From: Mucilaginibacter gossypii
GTDB taxonomy: Bacteria > Bacteroidota > Bacteroidia > Sphingobacteriales > Sphingobacteriaceae
Assembly: GCF_900100945.1 (NCBI RefSeq)
Contig: NZ_FNCG01000003.1
Location: forward strand, 248,001-312,000
DNA length: 64,000 nucleotides
Direction: 5' to 3'
Notes under the pieces: generated by a model
The model's input: the letters and a program-made list of their open reading frames with translations, nothing else
What the model was told of the DNA's origin: nothing
The model's database searches: none
In this document: positions 8,148 through 16,344 of the stretch, piece by piece
How positions within the stretch are numbered: the stretch's first letter is position 1
Layout: each line of letters begins with the position of its first letter
Made by a program: the position numbers and the translations under genes

Positions 8148-9647
8148 ATGCAGCACAGGTATATGGCTATTTGGTTTCGTCACCTGGTGACAGACTGGCT
8201 GACACTCCGGCAGCCGGAATTAAAAGATCAGCCCTTTGTGCTGGTTGTGCCCGAACATAACCGTATGATTGTCAGGGCGGCTAATCCCGAAGCCGAAGCA
8301 CAAGGTGTTCGTGCAGGGATGCCGGCAGCAGATGCCAAAGCGATTACCACTAATTTACAGGTTATTGATTTTCCGTTGGGCCAGGAAAGTAAGCTGCTCC
8401 GGCATTTGGGTTTATGGTGCATCCGCTATACGCCGGTTGTGGCTATTGACCTGCCCGATGGTTTGACCCTTGATATTTCCGGCTGTGCACATCTATGGGG
8501 TGGTGAAAAAGGATATTTAAAAACCGTTGTACTTAAATTAAGGGGTATGGGCTACGATGCACGGGCTGCTATTGCCGATACTGTTGGCGCAGCCTGGGCT
8601 ATTGCCCGGTATGGTAAAATCAGGCCCATCATTGAAAGCGGTGGGCAGGCGGAAGCCATTGCCGGCCTTTCTCCGGCCGCCCTCAGGTTGGAACCGGCAA
8701 TACTGGACAAACTGTATAAACTCGGCTTCCGGTATGTTAAAAGTTTTATGACCATGCCACGTACCGTGCTGCGTAGGCGTTTTGGTGAAGGCTTTTTGTT
8801 AAGGCTTGCCCAGGCTTTGGGTACTACTGATGAATACCTGGCCCCGATTATCCCGCCCGTGCCTTATGTTGAGCGGCTGCCCTGCCTGGAGCCGGTACGA
8901 ACGGATAAAGCCATAGAAATTGGCATTGAAAAACTATTGCAAGGCCTATGTAGCCGCTTGCAAGCTGAAGGAAAAGGTGTGCGTAAGGTCGTGCTGAAAT
9001 GTTTCCGGATTGATGGTAAAATGGTACAAGCGGGGATAACAACCACGCGTGGCTCACATAGTGTTTCCCATTTATTCAAGCTCTTTGGTTTACAGATCAG
9101 CAAGATTGAACCTGCTTTGGGTATTGAGCTGTTTCTGCTGGAAGCACAAAAAGTAGAAGATATCGACCCCTTGCAGGAAAAGCTATGGCTGGGGGATCCG
9201 GGCTTGCAGGATACCGCACTGGCCGAACTGCTTGACCGGATTGCCGGAAAGATCGGCCCCGAAAGGATTATGCGTTACCTGCCTGCCGAGCATTACTGGC
9301 CCGAACGTTCCATCCGGCCCGCTCTTTCACTCAAAGATATCTCGCTGGCCGGCTGGCGGGCTGACAAGCCAAGACCAATACGCTTGCTCAGCAAACCGGA
9401 AGCCATTGAAGTTATGGCTTTATTGCCGGATTATCCGCCAAAAATATTTATCTATAAGGGTAAGCGCCATGTTGTGGACAAAGCAGACGGCCCGGAACGT
9501 ATTGAACGGGAATGGTGGCTGGACAAAGGTGAGCACCGCGACTATTATATGGTGGAGGATGAGCATGGGGGCCGTTATTGGCTGTTCCGTTCGGGGCATT
9601 ATGATAGCGGAGGTGCCCAATGGTATTTACACGGATTTTTTGCCTGA
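8148..9647 (+). CDS. imuB: ImuB, Y-family DNA polymerase-like mutasome subunit
   Basis: A 499-residue Y-family polymerase homologue that serves as the hub linking DnaE2, ImuA and the beta clamp. The N-terminus reads MAIWFRHLVTDWL where active Y-family enzymes have an Asp-containing DxDxFF-type motif, so the catalytic acidic residues appear to be missing, as is typical for ImuB. Other family features remain: RAANPEAEAQGVRAGMPAADA (fingers), LDISGCAHLWGGE (palm), a helix-hairpin-helix-like thumb around LYKLGFRYVKSFMTMPRTVLRRRFG, and a little-finger domain. The C-terminal part (GEHRDYYMVEDEHGGRYWLFR) is the conserved ImuB tail. Its TGA overlaps the dnaE2 ATG, so the two are translationally coupled. 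Confidence 0.92.
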   Translation: MQHRYMAIWFRHLVTDWLTLRQPELKDQPFVLVVPEHNRMIVRAANPEAEAQGVRAGMPAADAKAITTNLQVIDFPLGQESKLLRHLGLWCIRYTPVVAIDLPDGLTLDISGCAHLWGGEKGYLKTVVLKLRGMGYDARAAIADTVGAAWAIARYGKIRPIIESGGQAEAIAGLSPAALRLEPAILDKLYKLGFRYVKSFMTMPRTVLRRRFGEGFLLRLAQALGTTDEYLAPIIPPVPYVERLPCLEPVRTDKAIEIGIEKLLQGLCSRLQAEGKGVRKVVLKCFRIDGKMVQAGITTTRGSHSVSHLFKLFGLQISKIEPALGIELFLLEAQKVEDIDPLQEKLWLGDPGLQDTALAELLDRIAGKIGPERIMRYLPAEHYWPERSIRPALSLKDISLAGWRADKPRPIRLLSKPEAIEVMALLPDYPPKIFIYKGKRHVVDKADGPERIEREWWLDKGEHRDYYMVEDEHGGRYWLFRSGHYDSGGAQWYLHGFFA

Positions 9648-12600
9648 TGATGAAATACGCGGAATTATATTGTACCTCCAATTTCAGCTTCCTGCGCGGT
9701 GGATCTCACCCGGAGGAACTGGTTGAGCAGGCTGTGGTTCATGGTTATACGGCCATAGCGGTTACCGACCGGAATAGCCTGGCCGGTATTGTCCGGGCGC
9801 ATATTGCCGCAAAAAAACTACCTGTACAATTTATTCCCGCTTGTCGCCTGGACTTGCTGGATGGGCCGGGCCTGCTGGCTTATCCTACTGACATTGCTGC
9901 TTACGGCCGGCTTTCGGCCTTGCTCACCAGGGGTAATCTGCGTGCTGAAAAAGGTGAATGCCATTTATATAAAGCAGATGTGTATGAACACCGGGAAGGC
10001 ATCCTGTTTATCATCATTCCGCCCGATGAGCTCAACGCGCGGTTTGATTTTACCGGTGAGTTTAAAACAGCAGTAGCAGAATATAAACAAGCTTTCGGGA
10101 ATGCCTTATACATGGCTGCCCTACGTTCTTACAGCGGCGATGATGCCAAACGGCTGCACAGGTTAGCCGGCATGGGTATACCTTTGACTGCTGCTGGTGA
10201 TGTGCATTATCATGAACCGAACAGGAGGGAACTACAGGATGTATTGACCTGTATCCGGGAGAAATGCACTATCAACAACGCAGGGTACCGGCTGCATCAG
10301 AATGCGGAACGCTACCTGAAACCTATTGAAGAAATACACCGGATCTTCAGGCAATATCCGGAAGCAATTGAAAATGCGCTTGCTATTGCCGAAGCCTGTA
10401 CTTTTTCGCTGGACGAATTAAAATACATCGAGCCTGAAGAAAAGATCTTTGACGGATTAACGCCACAGGAAAGGTTAAAAAAATACACATGGGAAGGTGC
10501 ACATGAACGTTATGGTGAGTATATACCGCCTAAGATAGGTAAGCAGATAGATTTTGAACTGGCCTTTATCGAAAAGCGCAGGCTGGCGCCTTATTTTCTC
10601 CGCGTATATAAATACACCCGGAAAGCAGAAGAGCTCGAAATCTTGCACCAGGGCAGGGGTTCTGCAGCCAATTCAACGGTATGTTATTGTTTGCGCATTA
10701 CGGCAGTCGACCCGATGAAGTCACGTTTGCTTTTTTCCCGTTTCATGTCAGATGCACGCGAGGAATGGCCTGACATCGATGTGGATTTCGAGCATGAACG
10801 CCGCGAGGAAATCATCCAGTATATTTATGAGGATTATGGCCGGGAACACGCGGCTATTGTAGCTACCGTTACGCAGGAGCGGCATAAAGGAGCAATTCGT
10901 GATGTGGGCAAGGCGATGGGCTTATCTGAAGATACGATTAAACGTATCGGTGGTACGATATGGGATTTCAGTGAAGAAGGTTTTGATGAAAAGCGTTTAC
11001 AGGAACAGGGGCTTAACCCGGGCGATCCATTGATATACAAAGTACTGGAGTTGACGACACTGCTGATGGGTTTCCCGCGGCAATTGGGTCAGCATACCGG
11101 TGGCTTTGTTATTACCGATAACAAACTATCCGACCTGTGCCCTGTGCTCAATGCCCGCATGGAGAACCGAACCCAACTGGAATGGAACAAAGATGACCTG
11201 GAAGCGTTGGGCATTTTGAAAGTGGATGTTTTAGGATTGGGTATGCTCACCATGATCCGCAAAGCATTTGACCTGATAAAACAACATTATGGCCGAAAAC
11301 TTACCTTAGCCAATATCCCGCAGGACGACCCCAAAGTTTATGAAATGATAGGTCATGCGGATACACTTGGGGTATTCCAGATTGAGAGCCGGGCGCAAAT
11401 GTCTATGCTGCCAAGACTGATGCCCCAATGTTTTTATGACCTCGTGATCGAGGTGGCTATTGTGCGGCCCGGCCCCATACAGGGTGATATGGTGCATCCT
11501 TACCTGCGCAGGCGTAATGGCGAAGAACAGGTAGTGTATCCATCCACGGAACTGGAAGATATTTTAGGCCGGACTTTAGGTGTTCCGCTTTTTCAGGAAC
11601 AAGCGATGGAGATCGCTATTGTTGCCGCAGGCTTTACACCGGCCGAGGCTGATGAGCTGCGCCGGAGCATGGCGACTTTTAAAGCGAATGGCAAGTTATA
11701 CCTGTACGAAAAGAAACTGGTGGAGGGTATGGTGGCGCGTGGTTATGAGGAAGATTTTTCGAGGCGGGTGTTTAAGCAGTTACAAGGTTTTGAGGGGTAT
11801 GGTTTCCCCGAGAGCCATGCCGCTTCTTTTGCGTTGCTGGTTTATATATCTTCCTGGCTGAAGTATTATTATCCGGATGCTTTTGCCGCTGCTTTGCTCA
11901 ATAGCCAGCCGATGGGCTTTTATCAGCCCGCTGAGATCGTGGACGATGCGCGCGGGCATGGCGTTTTTGTTCGTGGCGTGGATATTAACTACTCGGCCTG
12001 GGATCATTCGCTGGAAGAACAGGCCGGAAAATATAAGATATTACGCTTAGGTTTCCGGTTGGTGAAAGGGCTAAAAGAAGAAGAAATGAATATCCTGGTT
12101 GAGAATGCACCTTATCAACATATTATCGATTTGTCAAATGTCGGGATTTCGCAGGCAGCTTTGGAGAAACTGGCTGATGCGGATGCATTCCGCTCTATCG
12201 GCCTCGACCGCAGGCAGGCGCTTTGGGAAGTAGCTGCTTTAGGTGATCGCCCCGTGGCATTGCTGGAAAGCTTGCCTTCGGCCAGCGCAGGTGAGCAAAT
12301 TGAATTACCACTAATGACCGCGGGTGAGCACGTGGTACAGGATTTCGCTTCCACCGGTTTATCCATTAAAGCGCACCCGGTAAGTTTTGTGCGGGAAGAT
12401 TTGAACCGGCTGCAGGTTATGCCACTCAACCGGATCCAATCGTTGAAGAATGGCGAAAAAATTCGTGTTGCCGGGATGATCACCGTGCGGCAGCGGCCGG
12501 GGACGGCCAAAGGTGTGGTATTCGTAACCATCAAAGATGAAACCGGCTTTGCCAATCTTGTGGTTTGGGGTAAGTTTTTTGACAAATACCGCAAAGAGAT

Positions 12601-12838
12601 CGTTCAGTCGCAACTGCTCCTGGTAGATGGGCATTTACAGGTTGAGGGCGAAGTGATCCATGTGGTGGTACGCCGCTGTTATAATCTCAATTCTTTATTG
12701 GGTAAACTAACGGCTGTACCTGATGAACAGCCTTCTTTGCTGAGCTTGTCCAGGGGGGATGAAACCTCGATGCCTTCACCTGATCCGCGAAATATCCCCA
12801 ATAAGAGTGCTTTTCATAAGGGCAGGAATTTTCATTGA
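9647..12838 (+). CDS. dnaE2: DnaE2, error-prone DNA polymerase III alpha subunit
   Basis: The catalytic polymerase of the mutasome. The start is the ATG at 9647 overlapping the imuB stop (a second ATG follows at 9650), giving about 1063 residues, normal for DnaE2. The N-terminal PHP domain (AELYCTSNFSFLRGGSHPEEL) is followed by the C-family palm with the catalytic aspartates in PDIDVDFEHERR (about residue 375), GKAMGLSEDTIKRI and the LGQHTGGFVI and RPGPIQGDMVHPYL regions. A tandem HhH domain and a C-terminal OB fold (VAGMITVRQRPGTAKG, residues about 940-1010) complete it. It lacks the beta-clamp and tau-binding tail of DnaE1, distinguishing it from the replicative enzyme. It probably acts only when the cassette is induced by DNA damage. 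Confidence 0.94.
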   Translation: MMKYAELYCTSNFSFLRGGSHPEELVEQAVVHGYTAIAVTDRNSLAGIVRAHIAAKKLPVQFIPACRLDLLDGPGLLAYPTDIAAYGRLSALLTRGNLRAEKGECHLYKADVYEHREGILFIIIPPDELNARFDFTGEFKTAVAEYKQAFGNALYMAALRSYSGDDAKRLHRLAGMGIPLTAAGDVHYHEPNRRELQDVLTCIREKCTINNAGYRLHQNAERYLKPIEEIHRIFRQYPEAIENALAIAEACTFSLDELKYIEPEEKIFDGLTPQERLKKYTWEGAHERYGEYIPPKIGKQIDFELAFIEKRRLAPYFLRVYKYTRKAEELEILHQGRGSAANSTVCYCLRITAVDPMKSRLLFSRFMSDAREEWPDIDVDFEHERREEIIQYIYEDYGREHAAIVATVTQERHKGAIRDVGKAMGLSEDTIKRIGGTIWDFSEEGFDEKRLQEQGLNPGDPLIYKVLELTTLLMGFPRQLGQHTGGFVITDNKLSDLCPVLNARMENRTQLEWNKDDLEALGILKVDVLGLGMLTMIRKAFDLIKQHYGRKLTLANIPQDDPKVYEMIGHADTLGVFQIESRAQMSMLPRLMPQCFYDLVIEVAIVRPGPIQGDMVHPYLRRRNGEEQVVYPSTELEDILGRTLGVPLFQEQAMEIAIVAAGFTPAEADELRRSMATFKANGKLYLYEKKLVEGMVARGYEEDFSRRVFKQLQGFEGYGFPESHAASFALLVYISSWLKYYYPDAFAAALLNSQPMGFYQPAEIVDDARGHGVFVRGVDINYSAWDHSLEEQAGKYKILRLGFRLVKGLKEEEMNILVENAPYQHIIDLSNVGISQAALEKLADADAFRSIGLDRRQALWEVAALGDRPVALLESLPSASAGEQIELPLMTAGEHVVQDFASTGLSIKAHPVSFVREDLNRLQVMPLNRIQSLKNGEKIRVAGMITVRQRPGTAKGVVFVTIKDETGFANLVVWGKFFDKYRKEIVQSQLLLVDGHLQVEGEVIHVVVRRCYNLNSLLGKLTAVPDEQPSLLSLSRGDETSMPSPDPRNIPNKSAFHKGRNFH

Positions 12839-12936
12839 TGAAGAGCGTATCATTAATAAGGCTTTTAATAAACTCGAAAGGCAGTTTATAATTGTCTTAC
12901 TATGCCTGTAAAAGGGATATGGTAAGGTTTATCCGA

Positions 12937-13224
12937 TCAAAGGAATTGCAATACCAATTGCTCCCATTCCTCTTCCAAAGAAAGGTTGGGGCGTACTTGC
13001 CGCGCTTTGCTATACCAGTAATCAGCATTTCCAATATCACCTTCTTTACGGTGCAAATAGGCATGTACCCAAGCCGATGCCTGATCTGTCAGATGATCAA
13101 CCTGTGCATGAGCCTGATGCCAGTCACCTTTACCATCAAACCAAAGGCTTTTTAGCTGTGCAGAGAGTCCGTTAACAGGCTGTTTTAAATTTAATGATGC
13201 TTTAAATTCTGTTAAAGTTGTCAT
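12937..13224 (-). CDS. Conserved hypothetical protein (95 aa)
   Basis: A small soluble helical protein starting at the ATG at 13224 (MTTLTEFKASLNLKQP). The segment LWFDGKGDWHQAHAQVD...ASAWVHAYLHRKEGDIGNADYWYSKA is a pattern I recognise from a widespread family of short uncharacterised bacterial proteins; the histidine/tryptophan-rich helices and the WYxxA motif resemble one helical repeat. Function is unknown. It converges on dnaE2 and diverges from the permease at 13521; half of the imuA-type site (GGTACA) lies near 13255, but the partner arm is absent. Confidence 0.7.
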   Translation of the reverse strand: MTTLTEFKASLNLKQPVNGLSAQLKSLWFDGKGDWHQAHAQVDHLTDQASAWVHAYLHRKEGDIGNADYWYSKARQVRPNLSLEEEWEQLVLQFL

Positions 13225-13404
13225 TGGTATTAGTTTTTTACAATAAACGTAATTGGTACATCGGACTTTTATCAATACATAGTTCGATCCGTTACCGGCA
13301 TTAATTATTGCGTAGTGGTAAAGATCCTAAATTAATCGGAAAATTAATGGGGATGTATTATTTATCAAAGATAGGCCGGTTTACAATTTCTGATGTAAAA
13401 GTAT

Positions 13405-13448
13405 AAACAATGTATTACGGTGTTGTGCAATACCGCAATACATTGTTT
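13405..13448. repeat. Long hairpin/palindrome upstream of the permease gene
   Basis: AAACAATGTATT (13405-13416) pairs perfectly with AATACATTGTTT (13437-13448). Inside it, CGGTGTTG and CAATACCG pair again with one G-T wobble after one mismatch, giving an almost continuous 21-bp stem with a tiny loop. It stands 73 nt before the permease start and is not followed by a T tract, so it is not a standard terminator. It could be a small palindromic repeat or an operator. The rest of 13225-13520 holds AT-rich promoter-like sequence without a recognised gene. Confidence 0.5.
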
Positions 13449-13520
13449 TAGCAGAAAAAAGAAAAACAGTGCAACTAAAACCTTAATGCCGGCGTCTTAT
13501 GATTATTAAAGCCTGATCAT

Positions 13521-15887
13521 ATGTTAAAAAACTACTTAAAGATTACCTGGCGCAACCTCTTACGTCAAAAAACATTCTCCCTGATCAATATCCTCGGATT
13601 GACAATAGGCATGGCCAGCGCAGCGCTGATTTTGTTGTGGATCCAGAATGAGGTTAGCTATGATCAGTTCCATGAAAAACGGGAACGTCTTTACTCTGTA
13701 TATAACCGCTCTAAATTTGACGGTAAATTATGGAGCTGGGAAACCACTCCTAAAATCATGGGTAAGGTGATGAAAGCGGAACTGCCCCAACTGGAAAAAG
13801 TAGCCAGGGTAACTGATGCCAGTTTTTTGTTTAGCATTGGCGATAAACGTTTGACTGCAACAGGCGATTTTACTGATCCGGATTTTCTTTCCATGTTTAG
13901 TTTTCCATTAATTAATGGAGACCCCAAGACCGCTTTGAACGATCTTCATAGCATAGTTATCACTGAAAAGTTTTCAAAGAAACTTTTCGGAGAGGAAAAT
14001 GCGCTCGGCAAAACAGTTAAAATAGATAGTAACGCTTATTTTAAAGTGACGGGGGTGATGAAAGACCTGCCGAATAATACCCGGTTTGATTTTGAATACC
14101 TTATTCCCTGGTCATATCTAAAAAAGATAGGGCAGGATGATGAATACTGGGGCAATAACTCCATCCAAACGTTTGTTCTTTTAAAACCCGGCGTAACGGA
14201 AGCTCATGCTGATGCCGCTGTATTGAACTTTACCAGGAACCATTCCGATACCAAGGATATTCAGCAGTTTTTGCACCCCGCAACCAAATGGCACCTGTAT
14301 TCGCAGTTTAAGGATGGGGTGATAGTTGGTGGGAGAATTGAACGTGTCAGGGTATTTTCACTGATCGCTGTACTGATCCTCGTTATTGCTTGTATAAATT
14401 TCATGAATTTAAGTACGGCCAGGAGCGAGACGCGTGCAAGGGAGGTAGGTATCCGTAAAACTGTAGGCGCATTAAGGGGCTCGTTAATCTGGCAGTTTTT
14501 AGGTGAATCTGTTTTGATTGCACTTATTGCCGGTATTTTTGCTATCGTCATTGTACAAATCAGTATGTCGGGTTTCAACCAGCTTACCCAAAAGCAATTA
14601 TATGTACCATATAGTAATCCCTACTTTTGGCTCACCGCAATTGGATTTATACTGGTAACCGGTATAATTTCAGGAAGTTACCCTGCATTGTACCTGTCGT
14701 CATTCAAGCCTGTAGCTGTACTGAAAGGTACTTTTAAGGCGGCAAATGCTTTGGTTACACCGCGTAAATTGCTGGTGGTCATTCAGTTTACTTTTGCGGT
14801 GGTATTGATCATTTGTACCATCATTATCCGCCAGCAATTACAATACGCCCAGGACAGGGATACGGGGTATAAGAAAGATAACCTTGTTTACACATTTATG
14901 TCCGGCGAGATCTCGAAGCACTATCAATCCATCAGAAATGAATTGCTTTCCAGTGGTGCTGCAACTTCTGTGTCCAGAACAAATTCGCCTATAACCCAGC
15001 GATACAGCGATAGCTGGGGTTTTAACTGGCCAGGTTCACAGCCCAAGAACAAGGTTGATTTTATTATTTACACTTCGGACGGAAACCTTATTAAAACCAT
15101 GGGCCTTAAGCTTGTTGCAGGCAGGGATATCGACCCGGTAAACTACCCGACAGATTCAACCGCCATGCTGGTGAATGAGGCTTCGGTGAAGATCATGAAC
15201 CTGAAAGATCCGGTTGGTAAATTAGTTACCCAGGGCGAGGGTAAAGACATCAAAACATGGCATATTGTTGGAGTTATCAAAGACTTTATTATAAGCTCGC
15301 CTTATGAACCTGTACAACATATGCTGATTGAAGGCCCCAGTTCCTGGTTCAATATCATTCACTACAAGCTTAATAACGCTAATTCGACAAAAGAAAACCT
15401 GCGTCGCGCTGAAGCTATATTTAAGAAATACAACCCGGATTACCCGTTTGAATATAGTTTTGTTGACCAGGAGTACGCCAAGAAGTTTGGCGATGAGCAG
15501 CGTATCGGGACTTTGGCCAGCCTGTTTGCCGGATTGACAATCGTTATATCCTGTCTCGGACTTTTTGGCCTGGCGGCTTACATGGCGCAAAACCGTATCA
15601 AAGAAATCGGCATCAGAAAAGTGCTTGGCGCATCTGTTGCCAGCGTGACCACATTGCTTTCCAGGGATTTTCTGAAGCTGGTCATAATCTCATTTTGCAT
15701 CGCTGCGCCAATAGCGTGGTATTTAATGTTCCAATGGTTGAAAGGATATAGTTACCGGATTTCCATTAATATCTGGGTATTTGTAATCGCCGCCGCGCTG
15801 ACATTGCTGATTTCTGTTTTGACAGTAAGCTACCAGGCAATCAAGGCTGCATTAACAAATCCGGTGAAAAGTTTGAAAGGGGAATAA
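13521..15887 (+). CDS. ABC transporter permease, MacB/FtsX type
   Basis: A 788-residue inner-membrane protein of the double-FtsX type common in Bacteroidota. The N-terminal helix (about residues 20-42, TFSLINILGLTIGMASAAL) is followed by a MacB periplasmic core domain (to about 245), three FtsX helices (about 285-395), another short helix (LLVVIQFTFAVVLIICTIII, about 415), a second periplasmic domain (430-660) and three final helices. Conserved REVGIRKTVGA and KEIGIRKVLGA motifs mark both FtsX repeats. No ATP-binding subunit is adjacent, which is usual for these orphan permeases; they are thought to move lipoproteins, peptides or drugs by mechanotransmission, but the substrate here is unknown. 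Confidence 0.88.
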   Translation: MLKNYLKITWRNLLRQKTFSLINILGLTIGMASAALILLWIQNEVSYDQFHEKRERLYSVYNRSKFDGKLWSWETTPKIMGKVMKAELPQLEKVARVTDASFLFSIGDKRLTATGDFTDPDFLSMFSFPLINGDPKTALNDLHSIVITEKFSKKLFGEENALGKTVKIDSNAYFKVTGVMKDLPNNTRFDFEYLIPWSYLKKIGQDDEYWGNNSIQTFVLLKPGVTEAHADAAVLNFTRNHSDTKDIQQFLHPATKWHLYSQFKDGVIVGGRIERVRVFSLIAVLILVIACINFMNLSTARSETRAREVGIRKTVGALRGSLIWQFLGESVLIALIAGIFAIVIVQISMSGFNQLTQKQLYVPYSNPYFWLTAIGFILVTGIISGSYPALYLSSFKPVAVLKGTFKAANALVTPRKLLVVIQFTFAVVLIICTIIIRQQLQYAQDRDTGYKKDNLVYTFMSGEISKHYQSIRNELLSSGAATSVSRTNSPITQRYSDSWGFNWPGSQPKNKVDFIIYTSDGNLIKTMGLKLVAGRDIDPVNYPTDSTAMLVNEASVKIMNLKDPVGKLVTQGEGKDIKTWHIVGVIKDFIISSPYEPVQHMLIEGPSSWFNIIHYKLNNANSTKENLRRAEAIFKKYNPDYPFEYSFVDQEYAKKFGDEQRIGTLASLFAGLTIVISCLGLFGLAAYMAQNRIKEIGIRKVLGASVASVTTLLSRDFLKLVIISFCIAAPIAWYLMFQWLKGYSYRISINIWVFVIAAALTLLISVLTVSYQAIKAALTNPVKSLKGE

Positions 15888-15970
15888 CACCTTCATTACG
15901 GGTTGTTGCATTCTCATTACCATAAAGACAATAGTAACTGCCCGGTGAAGGGCCTGTTTTGAATTTACTA

Positions 15971-15997
15971 CCCCAAAAAGTTAGGTACTATTTGGGG
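15971..15997 (+). terminator. Putative rho-independent terminator after the permease gene
   Basis: CCCCAAA (15971-15977) and TTTGGGG (15991-15997) form a 7-bp stem with a 13-nt loop, followed by GCGTTTTT. It lies 84 nt after the permease stop. The AAAAAGTTAGGTAC loop also resembles ends of some insertion sequences, so it may be an IS scar rather than a true terminator. Confidence 0.45.
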
Positions 15998-16037
15998 GCG
16001 TTTTTATGCATAAAACAGAAGTGATCGCTTCTGCTAA

Positions 16038-16269
16038 GCCCAAAATGTTAGTTGGATTCTGAACTTCATCAGCAATCCCAATCAAGAACGAGATCTACAC
16101 AGCCAAGCCAGTACGATGGGTAGTTACAAGGTCGGTTTACGGGTTTGGTTAACCAAGCCTGGCGAATGCCAGCCTTAATTACCGCTTCGGCAAGCTGAAA
16201 GAAGCGGTTAAGAAAAACAAACGGAGTATCAGTGATGACGATGTTCAGGGAGCGCCTTCGGGGAACTAA
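16038..16269 (+). pseudogene. 3' remnant of an outer-membrane beta-barrel receptor gene
   Basis: Two frames together give the C-terminal end of a TonB-dependent-type barrel: NFISNPNQERDLHSQAST with MGSYKVGLRVW in the first frame, then NASLNYRFGKLKEAVKKNKRS and an SDDDVQ tail in the second, ending at TAA 16267. The last strand (NASLNYRFGK) followed by a basic SxDD tail is typical of Bacteroidota outer-membrane barrel proteins with a carboxypeptidase-regulatory plug. No upstream barrel or plug remains, so most of the gene has been deleted. Confidence 0.6.
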
Positions 16270-16284
16270 GAGCATTTAACGAAT

Positions 16285-16314
16285 ACAAACAGGCGGAGGG
16301 GGCCGCCTGTTTGT
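16285..16314. terminator. Strong hairpin between converging units, probable bidirectional terminator
   Basis: ACAAACAGGCGG (16285-16296) pairs perfectly with CCGCCTGTTTGT (16303-16314) around a 6-nt loop. It lies 31 nt beyond the GH2 stop on the minus strand and just after the plus-strand barrel remnant. T tracts are weak on both sides. Confidence 0.5.
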
Positions 16315-16344
16315 TGATAACCTTTCCGTATTCCAGGTTCGGTT

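Noticed and set aside
12892..13155. Plus-strand 87-codon frame after dnaE2
   Set aside because: The opposite strand encodes a recognisable conserved small protein; this one is its shadow.
15971..16010. Insertion-sequence end (AAAAAGTTAGGTAC)
   Set aside because: Only one end-like sequence is present, with no transposase or matching inverted repeat; kept as a terminator candidate.
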